Shown one piece after another: positions 8,173 to 16,855 of a stretch of 64,000 nt of DNA. The position numbers were made by a program, and so were the translations under genes. The stretch comes from RBG-16-66-20 sp036262835 (GTDB lineage Bacteria > Pseudomonadota > Gammaproteobacteria > Burkholderiales > SG8-39). Location of the stretch: contig DATAID010000100.1 in assembly GCA_036262835.1 (NCBI GenBank), forward strand, positions 1 through 64,000, in the 5' to 3' direction. Under the pieces are notes generated by a model that was not told where the DNA came from, searched no databases, and worked only from the letters and a program-made list of their open reading frames with translations. Within the stretch, counting starts at the first letter, position 1; every line of letters starts with the position of its first letter.

Positions 8173-9666
8173 GTGAAGGCAGGGAGCGCGGCGCCGCGCT
8201 GGACAACCCTTCGCGACGTGCTCGCGGCGCACGCCGCGCGCGACCCCGACCGGCCTTTCCTGATCGCGCCTGAAACGGGGCGCACGCTCAGCTACGGCGA
8301 GATCGAGCGCCAGGCGGCCAACCTCGCGCGCTATCTCTCGTTGCGCGGCCTGCGCCACGGGGACCGGGTCGCGCTCTACCTGCACAACGGCTACCAGGCG
8401 ACGCTGCTTTTCCTCTCGGCGATGATCGGCGGGTTCGTCATCGTGCCCCTCAACCTCGTGGCGCAGCGCTCGCAGCTCGCTTATGTGCTCGGCCATTGCG
8501 GCGCCCGGCTGGTGTTCACTTCCAGGGAAAATGAAGCAGCGCTCGCGGCGGCGCTGGCCGAGGTGAAAGCCAAAGTGGACGGCATCGTGATCGACCCCGA
8601 CGCGCCCGAGCTCTTTATCGAGAAAGAGCTGCCGGCATCGAAGCTTGAAGAAGTGAAGGCCACCGATGCCGCGCTTCTCATGTACACCTCGGGCACGACC
8701 GGCGTGCCCAAGGGCGTGGTCCTCACGCACGCGAACCTGATGGCGGGCGCCGCGAGCGTGGCGCGCTGGCACGGCCTGACGCCGCAAGACCGGTGCCTCT
8801 CGTCGCTGCCGCTCTATCACATCAACGGGCAGGTGATCGCCACGCTCGCGCCCTTCGTCTCGGGCGGGAGCGTGATCGCGCCGCATCGCTTCAGCGTCTC
8901 GAGCTGGTGGCCGGCGGCCGAGGCGCATGGCGCGACCTGGGTGAACATGGTGCCCACCATCGTCGCCTATCTCCTCAACGCGGCGGGCGGCGAACGGCGG
9001 CGCTTCCCCCGCATCCGCTTCGGCCGCTCGGCCTCGGCGCCGCTCGCTCCGGACCAGCACCGCGCGTTCGAGGACGCCTTCGGCATGCCGGTGATCGAAT
9101 GCATGGGCATGACGGAGACCGCCTCCGTCTGCTTCGCCAACCCGCAGGAAGGCCCGCGCAAGATCGGCAGTGTCGGACTGCCTTGCGGTATCGAAGCCCG
9201 CGTCGTTGACGGGGAGATCCAGCTGCGGGGGCCGAATGTCATGGCGGGCTACTACAAGTCGAGCGATCAAACCGCGGCAGCGTTCGCGCCGGGGGGATGG
9301 CTCAGGACGGGCGACCTCGGCCATTGCGACGCCGAGGGCTTCTACTTCATCACCGGCCGCCGGAAGGAGCTCATCATCAAGGGCGGCGAGAACATCGCGC
9401 CGCGCGAGATCGACGAGGCGCTCCTCAGGCACCCCGCGGTGCTCGAGGCGGCGGCCGTCGGGATTCCCGATCCGGCCTACGGGCAGGAGATCCGCGCCTG
9501 CGTGGTGCTGAAGGACGGCGCGACGCTCGGGGTCGAGGAATTGCGCACGTTCTGCCTCGCCGAGCTCGGCCGCTACAAGACCCCGCGCGAATTCATTTTT
9601 TTGCCCGAGCTGCCCAAGGGGCCCTCGGGCAAGGTGCAGCGCCTAAAGCTCGCCGACGTTTCCTGA
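8173..9666 (+). CDS. sauT: AMP-forming acid:CoA ligase, probable sulfoacetate-CoA ligase (SauT-like)
   Basis: A 497-residue member of the ANL adenylate-forming superfamily. Visible motifs are the ATP loop MYTSGTTGVPKGVVLTH (about residues 174-190), the GMTETAS motif, the hinge region WLRTGDLGHCDAEGFYFITG and the C-terminal catalytic lysine in PKGPSGKVQRLKL. It would activate a carboxylate to its CoA thioester; with the acylating dehydrogenase directly upstream and xsc in the same cluster, sulfoacetate is the most economical substrate. The start is GTG 8173, six bases after the preceding stop. The family is close to oxalyl-CoA and malonyl-CoA synthetases, so substrate assignment depends on context. 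Confidence 0.75.
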   Translation: MKAGSAAPRWTTLRDVLAAHAARDPDRPFLIAPETGRTLSYGEIERQAANLARYLSLRGLRHGDRVALYLHNGYQATLLFLSAMIGGFVIVPLNLVAQRSQLAYVLGHCGARLVFTSRENEAALAAALAEVKAKVDGIVIDPDAPELFIEKELPASKLEEVKATDAALLMYTSGTTGVPKGVVLTHANLMAGAASVARWHGLTPQDRCLSSLPLYHINGQVIATLAPFVSGGSVIAPHRFSVSSWWPAAEAHGATWVNMVPTIVAYLLNAAGGERRRFPRIRFGRSASAPLAPDQHRAFEDAFGMPVIECMGMTETASVCFANPQEGPRKIGSVGLPCGIEARVVDGEIQLRGPNVMAGYYKSSDQTAAAFAPGGWLRTGDLGHCDAEGFYFITGRRKELIIKGGENIAPREIDEALLRHPAVLEAAAVGIPDPAYGQEIRACVVLKDGATLGVEELRTFCLAELGRYKTPREFIFLPELPKGPSGKVQRLKLADVS

Positions 9667-9760
9667 CGACGTCGCCGTGCCGCGCGGACTCTCGCGCAGC
9701 GGGCCCCCTTGTGTCACACAGCATCTTCTAGCAAGGCCCTGAATCGGCTATCTTGAGCGC

Positions 9761-10657
9761 ATGCGGCGGGCTTCGCTTTACAGCAGCTCGAGGGCGGCGG
9801 TCCCGGCCGGGCCGGTTGTTCCTGCAACCCTCGAAGAAAAAAAGACAAAGGAAAGGAGCGTGCGCCGCGGCTGGCTGAGCCGGAACCGGTCCACGATCGT
9901 GGCCGTCCTGCCGGGGCTGATCGCGCTCGCCCTCGTCCTGCACCAGAACTACCTCCAGCACCCGGCCGTCTCCACCACGCAGGAAGACATCGACAACGCG
10001 GTCGAAAAATCGCTCGAGACCGTGCCGCTGCCCTCGATGGCGGCGAAAGCCTACGAGGCGGTGCAGGGCTCGATCGTGCGCGTGAAGTCGTACACCGAGG
10101 CGCTGGACGGCAGCGACGCCGAGCTGGGCGTCGGCACCGGCGTGGTGATCCTCGACAAAGGCGTGATCCTCACCAACATCCACGTGGTCCAGGGCGCGAG
10201 CCGCATCCGCGTCACGTTCTCCGACGGCCTGGAGACGGAAGCCGACGTCACGGGCGCCAAGGCCGAGGATGACCTCGCGGTGCTGCAGGCGCATGCGGTG
10301 CCCGACGACCTGCAGGCGGCGACGATCCAGTCGACTGCGGGCCTCTCGCTCGGCGATCACGTGACCGCGGTCGGCTTTCCGTTCGGCATCGGCCCGTCGG
10401 TGTCCTCGGGCGTGGTCTCGGGCCTGAAGCGCGAGTACCGCTCGCCCGAGGGCGAGCGCATCCTCACCAACCTGATCCAGTTCGACGCCGCCGTGAATCC
10501 CGGCAATTCGGGCGGCGCGCTCGTCAATTCGACCGGCGAAGTGGTCGGCATCGTCACGGGGCTCATGAATCCCACCGGCCAGCGCGTCTTCATCGGCCTG
10601 GGGTTCGCGGTGCCGATCGAAAACGCGGCGATGGCGGTCGGCTTGCCGCCTTTCTAG
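9761..10657 (+). CDS. Membrane-anchored trypsin-like serine protease (HtrA/S1C type) without PDZ domain
   Basis: A 298-residue protein with a charged cytoplasmic N terminus, one membrane segment (about residues 46-65) and a chymotrypsin-fold protease domain. The catalytic triad is complete: H141 in TNIHVVQGA, D171 in EDDLAVLQ and S250 in NPGNSGGALV. HtrA/DegS proteins normally have at least one C-terminal PDZ domain of about 90 residues; this protein ends soon after the protease core (AAMAVGLPPF). It would face the periplasm. The gene precedes a MoxR/DUF58/VWA cluster by eight bases, so it may be co-transcribed and function in envelope quality control. Substrate unknown. Confidence 0.85.
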   Translation: MRRASLYSSSRAAVPAGPVVPATLEEKKTKERSVRRGWLSRNRSTIVAVLPGLIALALVLHQNYLQHPAVSTTQEDIDNAVEKSLETVPLPSMAAKAYEAVQGSIVRVKSYTEALDGSDAELGVGTGVVILDKGVILTNIHVVQGASRIRVTFSDGLETEADVTGAKAEDDLAVLQAHAVPDDLQAATIQSTAGLSLGDHVTAVGFPFGIGPSVSSGVVSGLKREYRSPEGERILTNLIQFDAAVNPGNSGGALVNSTGEVVGIVTGLMNPTGQRVFIGLGFAVPIENAAMAVGLPPF

Positions 10658-10665
10658 GAGCAACG

Positions 10666-11614
<949 letters not shown>

Positions 11615-11637
<23 letters not shown>

Positions 11638-12574
11638 CCCAGCCAGCCCTCCGGTGAACGCAGAGAAAGTGCTGCGCCGCCTCGAGTGGACGGTGATGCG
11701 CCGTCTCGACGGCCTGCTGCACGGCGACTACCGCACGCTCTTCCGCGGCTCGGGCCTCGATCTGGCCGACCTGCGCGAGTACCAGTACCACGACGACGTG
11801 CGCCACATCGACTGGAACGTGACCGCGCGCCTGCAGGCGCCCTACGTGCGCGAGTACCACGAGGACCGGGAAGTCACCGCCTGGTTCCTGCTGGATCTCA
11901 GCCCCTCGATCGACTTCGGCGGCGCGGCCAAGAAGCGTGCGCTCTCGACCGAGTTCATCGGCGTGCTCGCGCGCCTGCTCACGCGCCAGGGCAACCGGGT
12001 GGGCGCGATGTTCTACGGCGAGCGCCTAGATACCGTCATCCCGGCGCGCGGCGGGCGCCGCCACGTGCTCGAGATCCTGCACCGGCTGATGAACCGCCCC
12101 GAGCTGCCGAGCGCGCCGGAAACCGACCTGCGCGGGTTCCTGCGCGCGGCCTTCAACGCGATGCCGCGCCGCTCGCTCGTCTTTCTGGTCTCGGACTTCT
12201 TCAGCCAGCCGGGCTGGGCCGAGCCGCTCGCGCTGCTCGCGCAGCGCCACGAGCTCGTCGCGGTGCGCCTCTACGACCCGCTCGAGCGCGAGCTGCCGGA
12301 CCTCGGCATGCTCGTCCTGCAGGACGCCGAGACGGGCGAGCAGCTCTTCGTCGACACGCACGACGCGCGCTTTCGCAAGCGCTTCGCGACCGCCGCCGAG
12401 CGGCGCGAGCGCGAGCTGCGCACCGCGCTCGCGCGCGCCGGCGTGGATTGCCTCGAGCTCGGCACCGACGGCAAGCTGATGGACGCTGTGGTTCGCTTCG
12501 CCGAGCTGCGCAGGCGCCGCGCCCGTCTGTCCGGCGGCGGCGTGTTGCCGGCCCACCTGGAGAAGGTCGCATGA
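11615..12574 (+). CDS. DUF58 domain protein
   Basis: A 319-residue protein with the DUF58 signature: the GDYRTLFRGSGLDLADLREY block and HIDWNVTARL near residues 25-75, then a VWA-like fold with FLLDLSPSIDFG. DUF58 proteins accompany MoxR ATPases and VWA membrane proteins in a conserved cluster. The first ATG (11615) overlaps moxR; GTG 11654 is a plausible alternative that removes the Ser/Pro-rich leader. The stop overlaps the next ATG by four bases (ATGA), indicating coupled translation. Function is inferred only at family level. Confidence 0.9.
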
Positions 12575-13614
12575 GCTTCCAGTGGCCCGAGGCTCTCTGG
12601 CTGCTGCTCCTCGTGCCGCTGCTCGTGGCGGCCTACCTGTGGATCCTGCGCAGGAAGAGCAAGGCGGCGGTGCGCTATGCGAGCCTCGGCCTCGTCCGGG
12701 AGGCGATGGGCGTGGGCGCGAAGATCCGCCGTCACATCCCGCCGGCGCTCTTCCTGGTCGCGGTGACGCTTCTCATCCTCGCGAGCGCCCGGCCGATGGC
12801 GACGGTGACGCTGCCGATGCAGAAGCAGACGATCATCCTCGCCCTCGACGCCTCGGGCAGCATGCGCGCGAAGGACGTCGAGCCGAGCCGGCTGCTCGCC
12901 TCGCAGGCGGCGGCGAAGCAGTTCATCCAGGAGGCCTCGCCGCAGACGCGCATCGGCCTGGTCGTCTTTGCCGGCACCGCGCAGCTCGTGCAGCCGCCGA
13001 CCGAGGACCGCGAGGCGCTCCTCGCCGCCATCGACCGCATGCAGCTGCAGCGCGCGACCGCGACCGGCAGCGCCCTCATCGTCTCGCTCGCGACGCTCTT
13101 CCCCGAGGCAGGGTTCGACGTCAGCACCGCGGTGCTCGGGCGCGAGTCGAGGAGCGGCCCGATCGAGAAGAAGGGCGAGGCGAAGAAGAAGGGCGACTTC
13201 AAGCCGGTCGAGCCCGGCTCCTACTCTTCGGCCGTGATCATCATGATGACCGACGGGCAGCGCACCACCGGGCCCGATCCGATCGACGTCGCCAAGCTCG
13301 CCGCCGAGCGCGGCGTGCGCGTCTACACCGTGGGCTTCGGCACGACCAAGGGCGAGGTGATCGGCTTCGAGGGGTGGTCCTTCCGCGTGCGGCTCGATGA
13401 GGACACGCTCAAGCAGGTCGCCACCATGACGCGCGGCGAGTACTTCTACGCGGGCACCGCCGCGGACCTGAAGAAGGTGTATCAGTCGCTCAACTCGCGG
13501 CTTTCGTTCGAGAAGCGGGAAACCGAGGTCACGGCGCTTGTCTCGGCGGTGGCGGGCGTGTTCACGCTCCTCGCCGGGCTCCTCTCGCTCCTCTGGTTCA
13601 ACAGGATCCTGTAG
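12571..13614 (+). CDS. VWA-domain membrane protein (BatA-like)
   Basis: A 347-residue protein with N-terminal membrane segments (about 8-25 and 56-73), a von Willebrand factor A domain (about 85-310) and a C-terminal membrane helix (about 322-342). The metal-ion-dependent adhesion site is intact: DASGS at 93-97, the TGSAL threonine and the MMTDGQ aspartate. This is the Bat-type topology, with the VWA domain exposed to the periplasm. A lysine-rich insertion (EKKGEAKKKGDFK) interrupts the domain near residue 195. It is the last gene of the MoxR/DUF58/VWA operon; the accessory TPR protein BatB and the BatD usually found with it are absent. Confidence 0.88.
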   Translation: MSFQWPEALWLLLLVPLLVAAYLWILRRKSKAAVRYASLGLVREAMGVGAKIRRHIPPALFLVAVTLLILASARPMATVTLPMQKQTIILALDASGSMRAKDVEPSRLLASQAAAKQFIQEASPQTRIGLVVFAGTAQLVQPPTEDREALLAAIDRMQLQRATATGSALIVSLATLFPEAGFDVSTAVLGRESRSGPIEKKGEAKKKGDFKPVEPGSYSSAVIIMMTDGQRTTGPDPIDVAKLAAERGVRVYTVGFGTTKGEVIGFEGWSFRVRLDEDTLKQVATMTRGEYFYAGTAADLKKVYQSLNSRLSFEKRETEVTALVSAVAGVFTLLAGLLSLLWFNRIL

Positions 13615-13881
13615 CTACTTCAGGTTCTTCAGGTTCATCGCCACCATCGCGAGCTGCGTGGCGATGTCGGAGAACTCGGCCTTCTCCTGGACGAAGGTAA
13701 GGGCGCCGATCACGGCGGTGCCGAGCTGCCCCTTGGGCATGGTTTCCACGCCGGTGAAGCGGGCGGCGAACTCCGCCTGTCCGGCTTCGCCCGCCATTTC
13801 CCGCACCCGGACGAGCCGCTTCACGATCGCCGTGTGATCGAGGTTGGTGGGCCAGCGCAGGGTCTCGTTCTCGTGACTGAT
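13615..13881 (-). CDS. Small unknown protein with apparent non-standard AUC start
   Basis: The frame encodes an acidic-to-neutral protein that ends AMVAMNLKNLK. The first canonical initiator is GTG at 13824 (69 residues), but that codon has no ribosome site. Fifty-seven bases further upstream an AAGGAG sequence sits six bases before an in-frame ATC (13879-13881) that opens an 88-residue protein starting ISHENETLRWPTN. The extra residues look coding and the ribosome site is ideal, so either AUC is used or an original ATG has been mutated or misread. It lies convergent to the VWA gene, whose stop it abuts, and downstream of dadA. No family recognised. Confidence 0.55.
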   Translation of the reverse strand: MSHENETLRWPTNLDHTAIVKRLVRVREMAGEAGQAEFAARFTGVETMPKGQLGTAVIGALTFVQEKAEFSDIATQLAMVAMNLKNLK

Positions 13882-13945
13882 CGGAATCTCCTTTTCGTAT
13901 TTATCCGATTGTCCAGCCGGATACTGTACCGCACGCCCGAGCGAT

Positions 13946-15145
13946 TCAACAGAAAGCGAAATCGAGCTCGGGGCGCCGGCCGCTCACGATCTCGGCGATC
14001 GCCTTGCCCGAGCCGCAGGCATGCGTCCAGCCGAGCGTGCCGTGGCCCGTGTCGAGGAAGAGATTCGCGTAGCGCGTGCGCCCGATGTAGGGGATGTTGG
14101 TCGGCGTCGCCGGGCGCAGCCCCGTCCAGTACTTCACCTGCGTCTCGTCGCCCGCGCCCGGAAAAAGCTCGTGCACGCGCTCGACGATGGCGCGGCAGCG
14201 CACGGCGTTCACCTCGGTGTTGTAGCCGTTCATCTCGGCGGTGCCCGCGATCCGCAGCCGGTCGCCCAGGCGCGAGTAGACGAGCTTGTGCGCCTCGTCG
14301 GTGAGCGAGGTCGTCCACGCCTTCGCCGGATCCTTCACCGGCATCGTGATCGAGTAGCCCTTCAACGGATAGATGGCGAGGTCCAGGCCGAGCGGCCTGG
14401 CGAGCAGGGGGCTGTAGCTGCCGAGCGCGAGAACGTAGGCGTCCGCGGCGAATGTCTTTTCTTTCGCTTTTACCTTGAAGATCTTTTCAGAATTAAATTC
14501 AAAACCTTCGATCTCAACGCCGAAATCAAACCTGACCCCTGTCTCGACGCAGCGCTTTGCGAGCTCGGTCGTGAACTTGTGCGCGTCGCCCGACTCGTCG
14601 TCGTCGAGGAATTCGCCGCCGAGGAGCTGGCCGCGCGCGTGCGCGAGCGCGGGCTCGATGGCGAGGCACTCCTCGGGCGTCTTCTTGATCCGCCCGGGGA
14701 TGGTCTTGTTCGATTTGTCGGTGAAGAAGACGAGGATGCCGCGCCGGACCTCGTCGTAGTGGATGCCGGTCGCGCGCTGCAGCTCGTGCAGCGCGTCGCG
14801 GCTGTAGCGGCCGAGGCGCTGCAGCTGCGCGGCGTTGGCGCGAAAGCGCTCGGCGGTGCACTCGCGAAGAAAACGAAGCCCCCAGCGCCATTGCGCCGGG
14901 TCGGCGCGCAGCCGGAAGAGGAGCGGCGCATCCTCGCGCAGCATCCACTTGAGCGCGGTCCAGGGCACGCCCGGCGCCGCCCAGGGCAGGGCGTGCGAGG
15001 CGGAGATCTGCCCGCCGTTGGCGAAGCTCGTTTCCATGCCGGCGGCCGAGCGCCGCTCGAGCACCTGCACCTCGTGGCCGGCGGCGCGCAGGTACCAGGC
15101 GGCCGCGGTGCCGACCACGCCCGCGCCGAGGACGATGACCTTCAC
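13946..15145 (-). CDS. dadA: D-amino-acid dehydrogenase (DadA family)
   Basis: A 399-residue FAD-dependent oxidoreductase with the N-terminal dinucleotide motif VLGAGVVGTAAAWYL, the ETSFANGGQISASHALPWA block typical of DadA, and the C-terminal GLRPATPTNIPYIGRTRYAN and GTLGWTHACGSGKAIAE signatures. DadA deaminates D-amino acids to 2-oxo acids and ammonia at the inner membrane, feeding electrons to the respiratory chain. The GTG start at 15145 is ten bases after the upstream crotonase stop, so the two are probably co-transcribed. Residues encoded by 14455-14525 form a Lys/Phe-rich, AT-rich patch (FNSEKIFKVKAKEK) unlike the rest of the gene. Confidence 0.88.
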   Translation of the reverse strand: MKVIVLGAGVVGTAAAWYLRAAGHEVQVLERRSAAGMETSFANGGQISASHALPWAAPGVPWTALKWMLREDAPLLFRLRADPAQWRWGLRFLRECTAERFRANAAQLQRLGRYSRDALHELQRATGIHYDEVRRGILVFFTDKSNKTIPGRIKKTPEECLAIEPALAHARGQLLGGEFLDDDESGDAHKFTTELAKRCVETGVRFDFGVEIEGFEFNSEKIFKVKAKEKTFAADAYVLALGSYSPLLARPLGLDLAIYPLKGYSITMPVKDPAKAWTTSLTDEAHKLVYSRLGDRLRIAGTAEMNGYNTEVNAVRCRAIVERVHELFPGAGDETQVKYWTGLRPATPTNIPYIGRTRYANLFLDTGHGTLGWTHACGSGKAIAEIVSGRRPELDFAFC

Positions 15146-15155
15146 GGCCGGCAGC

Positions 15156-16013
15156 TCATTTGAAGGGCCGCTCTTCCCACCAGGGATAGAAGTCCGGCAT
15201 GTCCTTGCTTGCCCGCATCGTGAAGCGCGGCGCTCGCTTCTCCTTGAAGGAGGCGATGCCCTCCTTGACATCGTCGGAGGCGCCCATCGCATAGATTGCG
15301 CGCGAGTCCACCTTGTGAGCTTCCATCGGATGGTCGGCGCCCGCCATGCGCCAGAGCATCTGGCGCGAGAGGGCGACCGAGACGGCCGAGGTATTGTCGG
15401 CGATCTCGCGCGCGAGCTTGCGCGCCGCGGGCAGCACTTCCTCGGGCGGCACCACGCGCGAGACGAGCCGCGCGGCGAGTGCTTCCTCGGCGCCGAAGAC
15501 ACGGCCCGTGTAGAGCCACTCGGCCGCCTGCGAGAGGCCCACCACCTTGGGCAGGAACCAGCTCGAGCAGGCCTCCGGCACGATGCCGCGGCGCGCGAAC
15601 ACGAAGCCGAAGCGCGCCTCGGTCGAGGCGATGCGGATGTCCATCGGTAAAGTCATCGTCACGCCGACGCCGACCGCAGCGCCGTTCACCGCCGCGATGA
15701 CCGGCTTCTTGGAGCCGTAAATCGCAAGCGAGACGCGCCCGCCGCCGTCGCGCTGCTCCGCAGCCTCGGGCCCGCCGCGCTTCGCGAAGTCGAAGGTCTC
15801 GCGGCCGGCGGAAAGGTCGGCACCGGCGCAGAATGCGCGCCCCGCCCCGGTGACGATCACCACGCGCACCTCGTCGTCGGCGTCGGCCGCGGCGAAGGCG
15901 GCGATCAGCTCGTCGCGCATGCGCGTGGTGAACGCATTCAGCTTGTCGGGCCGGTTCAGGGTGACCGTGAGGATGCGGTCGGCTTTCTCTATCCGGATGT
16001 CCTGAGTGTCCAT
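15156..16013 (-). CDS. Enoyl-CoA hydratase/isomerase family protein (crotonase fold)
   Basis: A 285-residue crotonase-fold protein. Oxyanion-hole segments are visible (GAGRAFCAGADLSAG and AAVNGAAVGVG), followed by RRGIVPEACSSWFLP, which supplies one catalytic glutamate. The other glutamate used by classical enoyl-CoA hydratases, normally in a GGGCEL-type motif, is replaced (GVGVTMTLPMD). It therefore belongs to a subgroup whose reaction, hydration or isomerisation of an acyl-CoA, cannot be settled. The gene precedes dadA by ten bases and diverges from the EAL-domain gene. Confidence 0.85.
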   Translation of the reverse strand: MDTQDIRIEKADRILTVTLNRPDKLNAFTTRMRDELIAAFAAADADDEVRVVIVTGAGRAFCAGADLSAGRETFDFAKRGGPEAAEQRDGGGRVSLAIYGSKKPVIAAVNGAAVGVGVTMTLPMDIRIASTEARFGFVFARRGIVPEACSSWFLPKVVGLSQAAEWLYTGRVFGAEEALAARLVSRVVPPEEVLPAARKLAREIADNTSAVSVALSRQMLWRMAGADHPMEAHKVDSRAIYAMGASDDVKEGIASFKEKRAPRFTMRASKDMPDFYPWWEERPFK

Positions 16014-16048
16014 GAAATCGATTTTATGCCGCCGATTACAATCCGGGC

Positions 16049-16855
16049 ATGACGCAGAAGCCCGTTCCGAATCCCGACGACAGCGCGTTCCTGCGCGTCA
16101 TGGATGGGCAGCTGCTCGGCTGGGAGCAGCCGGCCGCGCGCCTGCGCGAGGCGCTCGACTACGACCACTTCCGCCTCTACGGGCAGCCGGTCGTGGCCCT
16201 CACCGCCGAAGCGCCGATCGCGTTCGCCGAGGTGCTGGTGCGCCTGCGCGAGGAGGAGGCACGCCTCCTGCCGCCCGGCGACTTCCTGCCCGCCTTCGAG
16301 CACTACCGCATGATGGGCGAGCTCGACCGCTGGGTGGTCAGGAACGCCCTGCGCCAGCTGGGCGCGGGCCTCGGCGCAAGCAAGCTTTCCGTCAACGTAT
16401 CGACGCAGACGATCGAGGAAGCGGGCTTCGCGCCGTTCGTCGCCATGCAGCTCAAGCTCGCGGCCCTCGAGCCGGCCTCGCTCGTGATCGAGATCGACGA
16501 AAACGACGCGCTCGACCGGCGCGCCGCCTGCGAGCGCTTCGCGGCCGAGATGAAGGGCATCGGCTGCCAGCTGCTGCTCGACGGCTTCGCGCGCCGCTCG
16601 GTCACCTTCGACGCGCTGAAGGCGCTGCTCGTCGACTACGTCAAGGTGGACGGCGCGATCAGCCGCAACATCCTGCGCTCGGGCAGCGCCGCGGCGAAGA
16701 TGAAGGCGATCGTGCGCATCGGCCAGGTCACCGGCGTGGGGGTGATCGCCGAGTGCGTCGAGGCCGACAACATCCGGGCCGCGCTCAAGCTCCTCGGCGT
16801 GGGCTTCGTGCAGGGCTTCGGCGTGGCCAAGCCCGCGCCGCTCGAGCAACTTTAG
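16049..16855 (+). CDS. Degenerate EAL-domain protein
   Basis: A 268-residue stand-alone EAL domain. Retained features are EVL in place of EAL (AEVLVRL), the Asn of LSVNVST, the glutamate of VIEIDEND, the lysine of YVKVDG, AECVE and the terminal QGF. The metal-binding DDFGTG loop is changed to LDGFARRS: the first Asp stays but the second is Gly. That Asp is important for cyclic-di-GMP hydrolysis in characterised EAL enzymes, so the protein is probably a weak enzyme or a c-di-GMP sensor. No GGDEF, PAS or membrane domain is attached. It runs tail to tail with the AMP-ligase gene, overlapping it by four bases. Confidence 0.82.
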   Translation: MTQKPVPNPDDSAFLRVMDGQLLGWEQPAARLREALDYDHFRLYGQPVVALTAEAPIAFAEVLVRLREEEARLLPPGDFLPAFEHYRMMGELDRWVVRNALRQLGAGLGASKLSVNVSTQTIEEAGFAPFVAMQLKLAALEPASLVIEIDENDALDRRAACERFAAEMKGIGCQLLLDGFARRSVTFDALKALLVDYVKVDGAISRNILRSGSAAAKMKAIVRIGQVTGVGVIAECVEADNIRAALKLLGVGFVQGFGVAKPAPLEQL

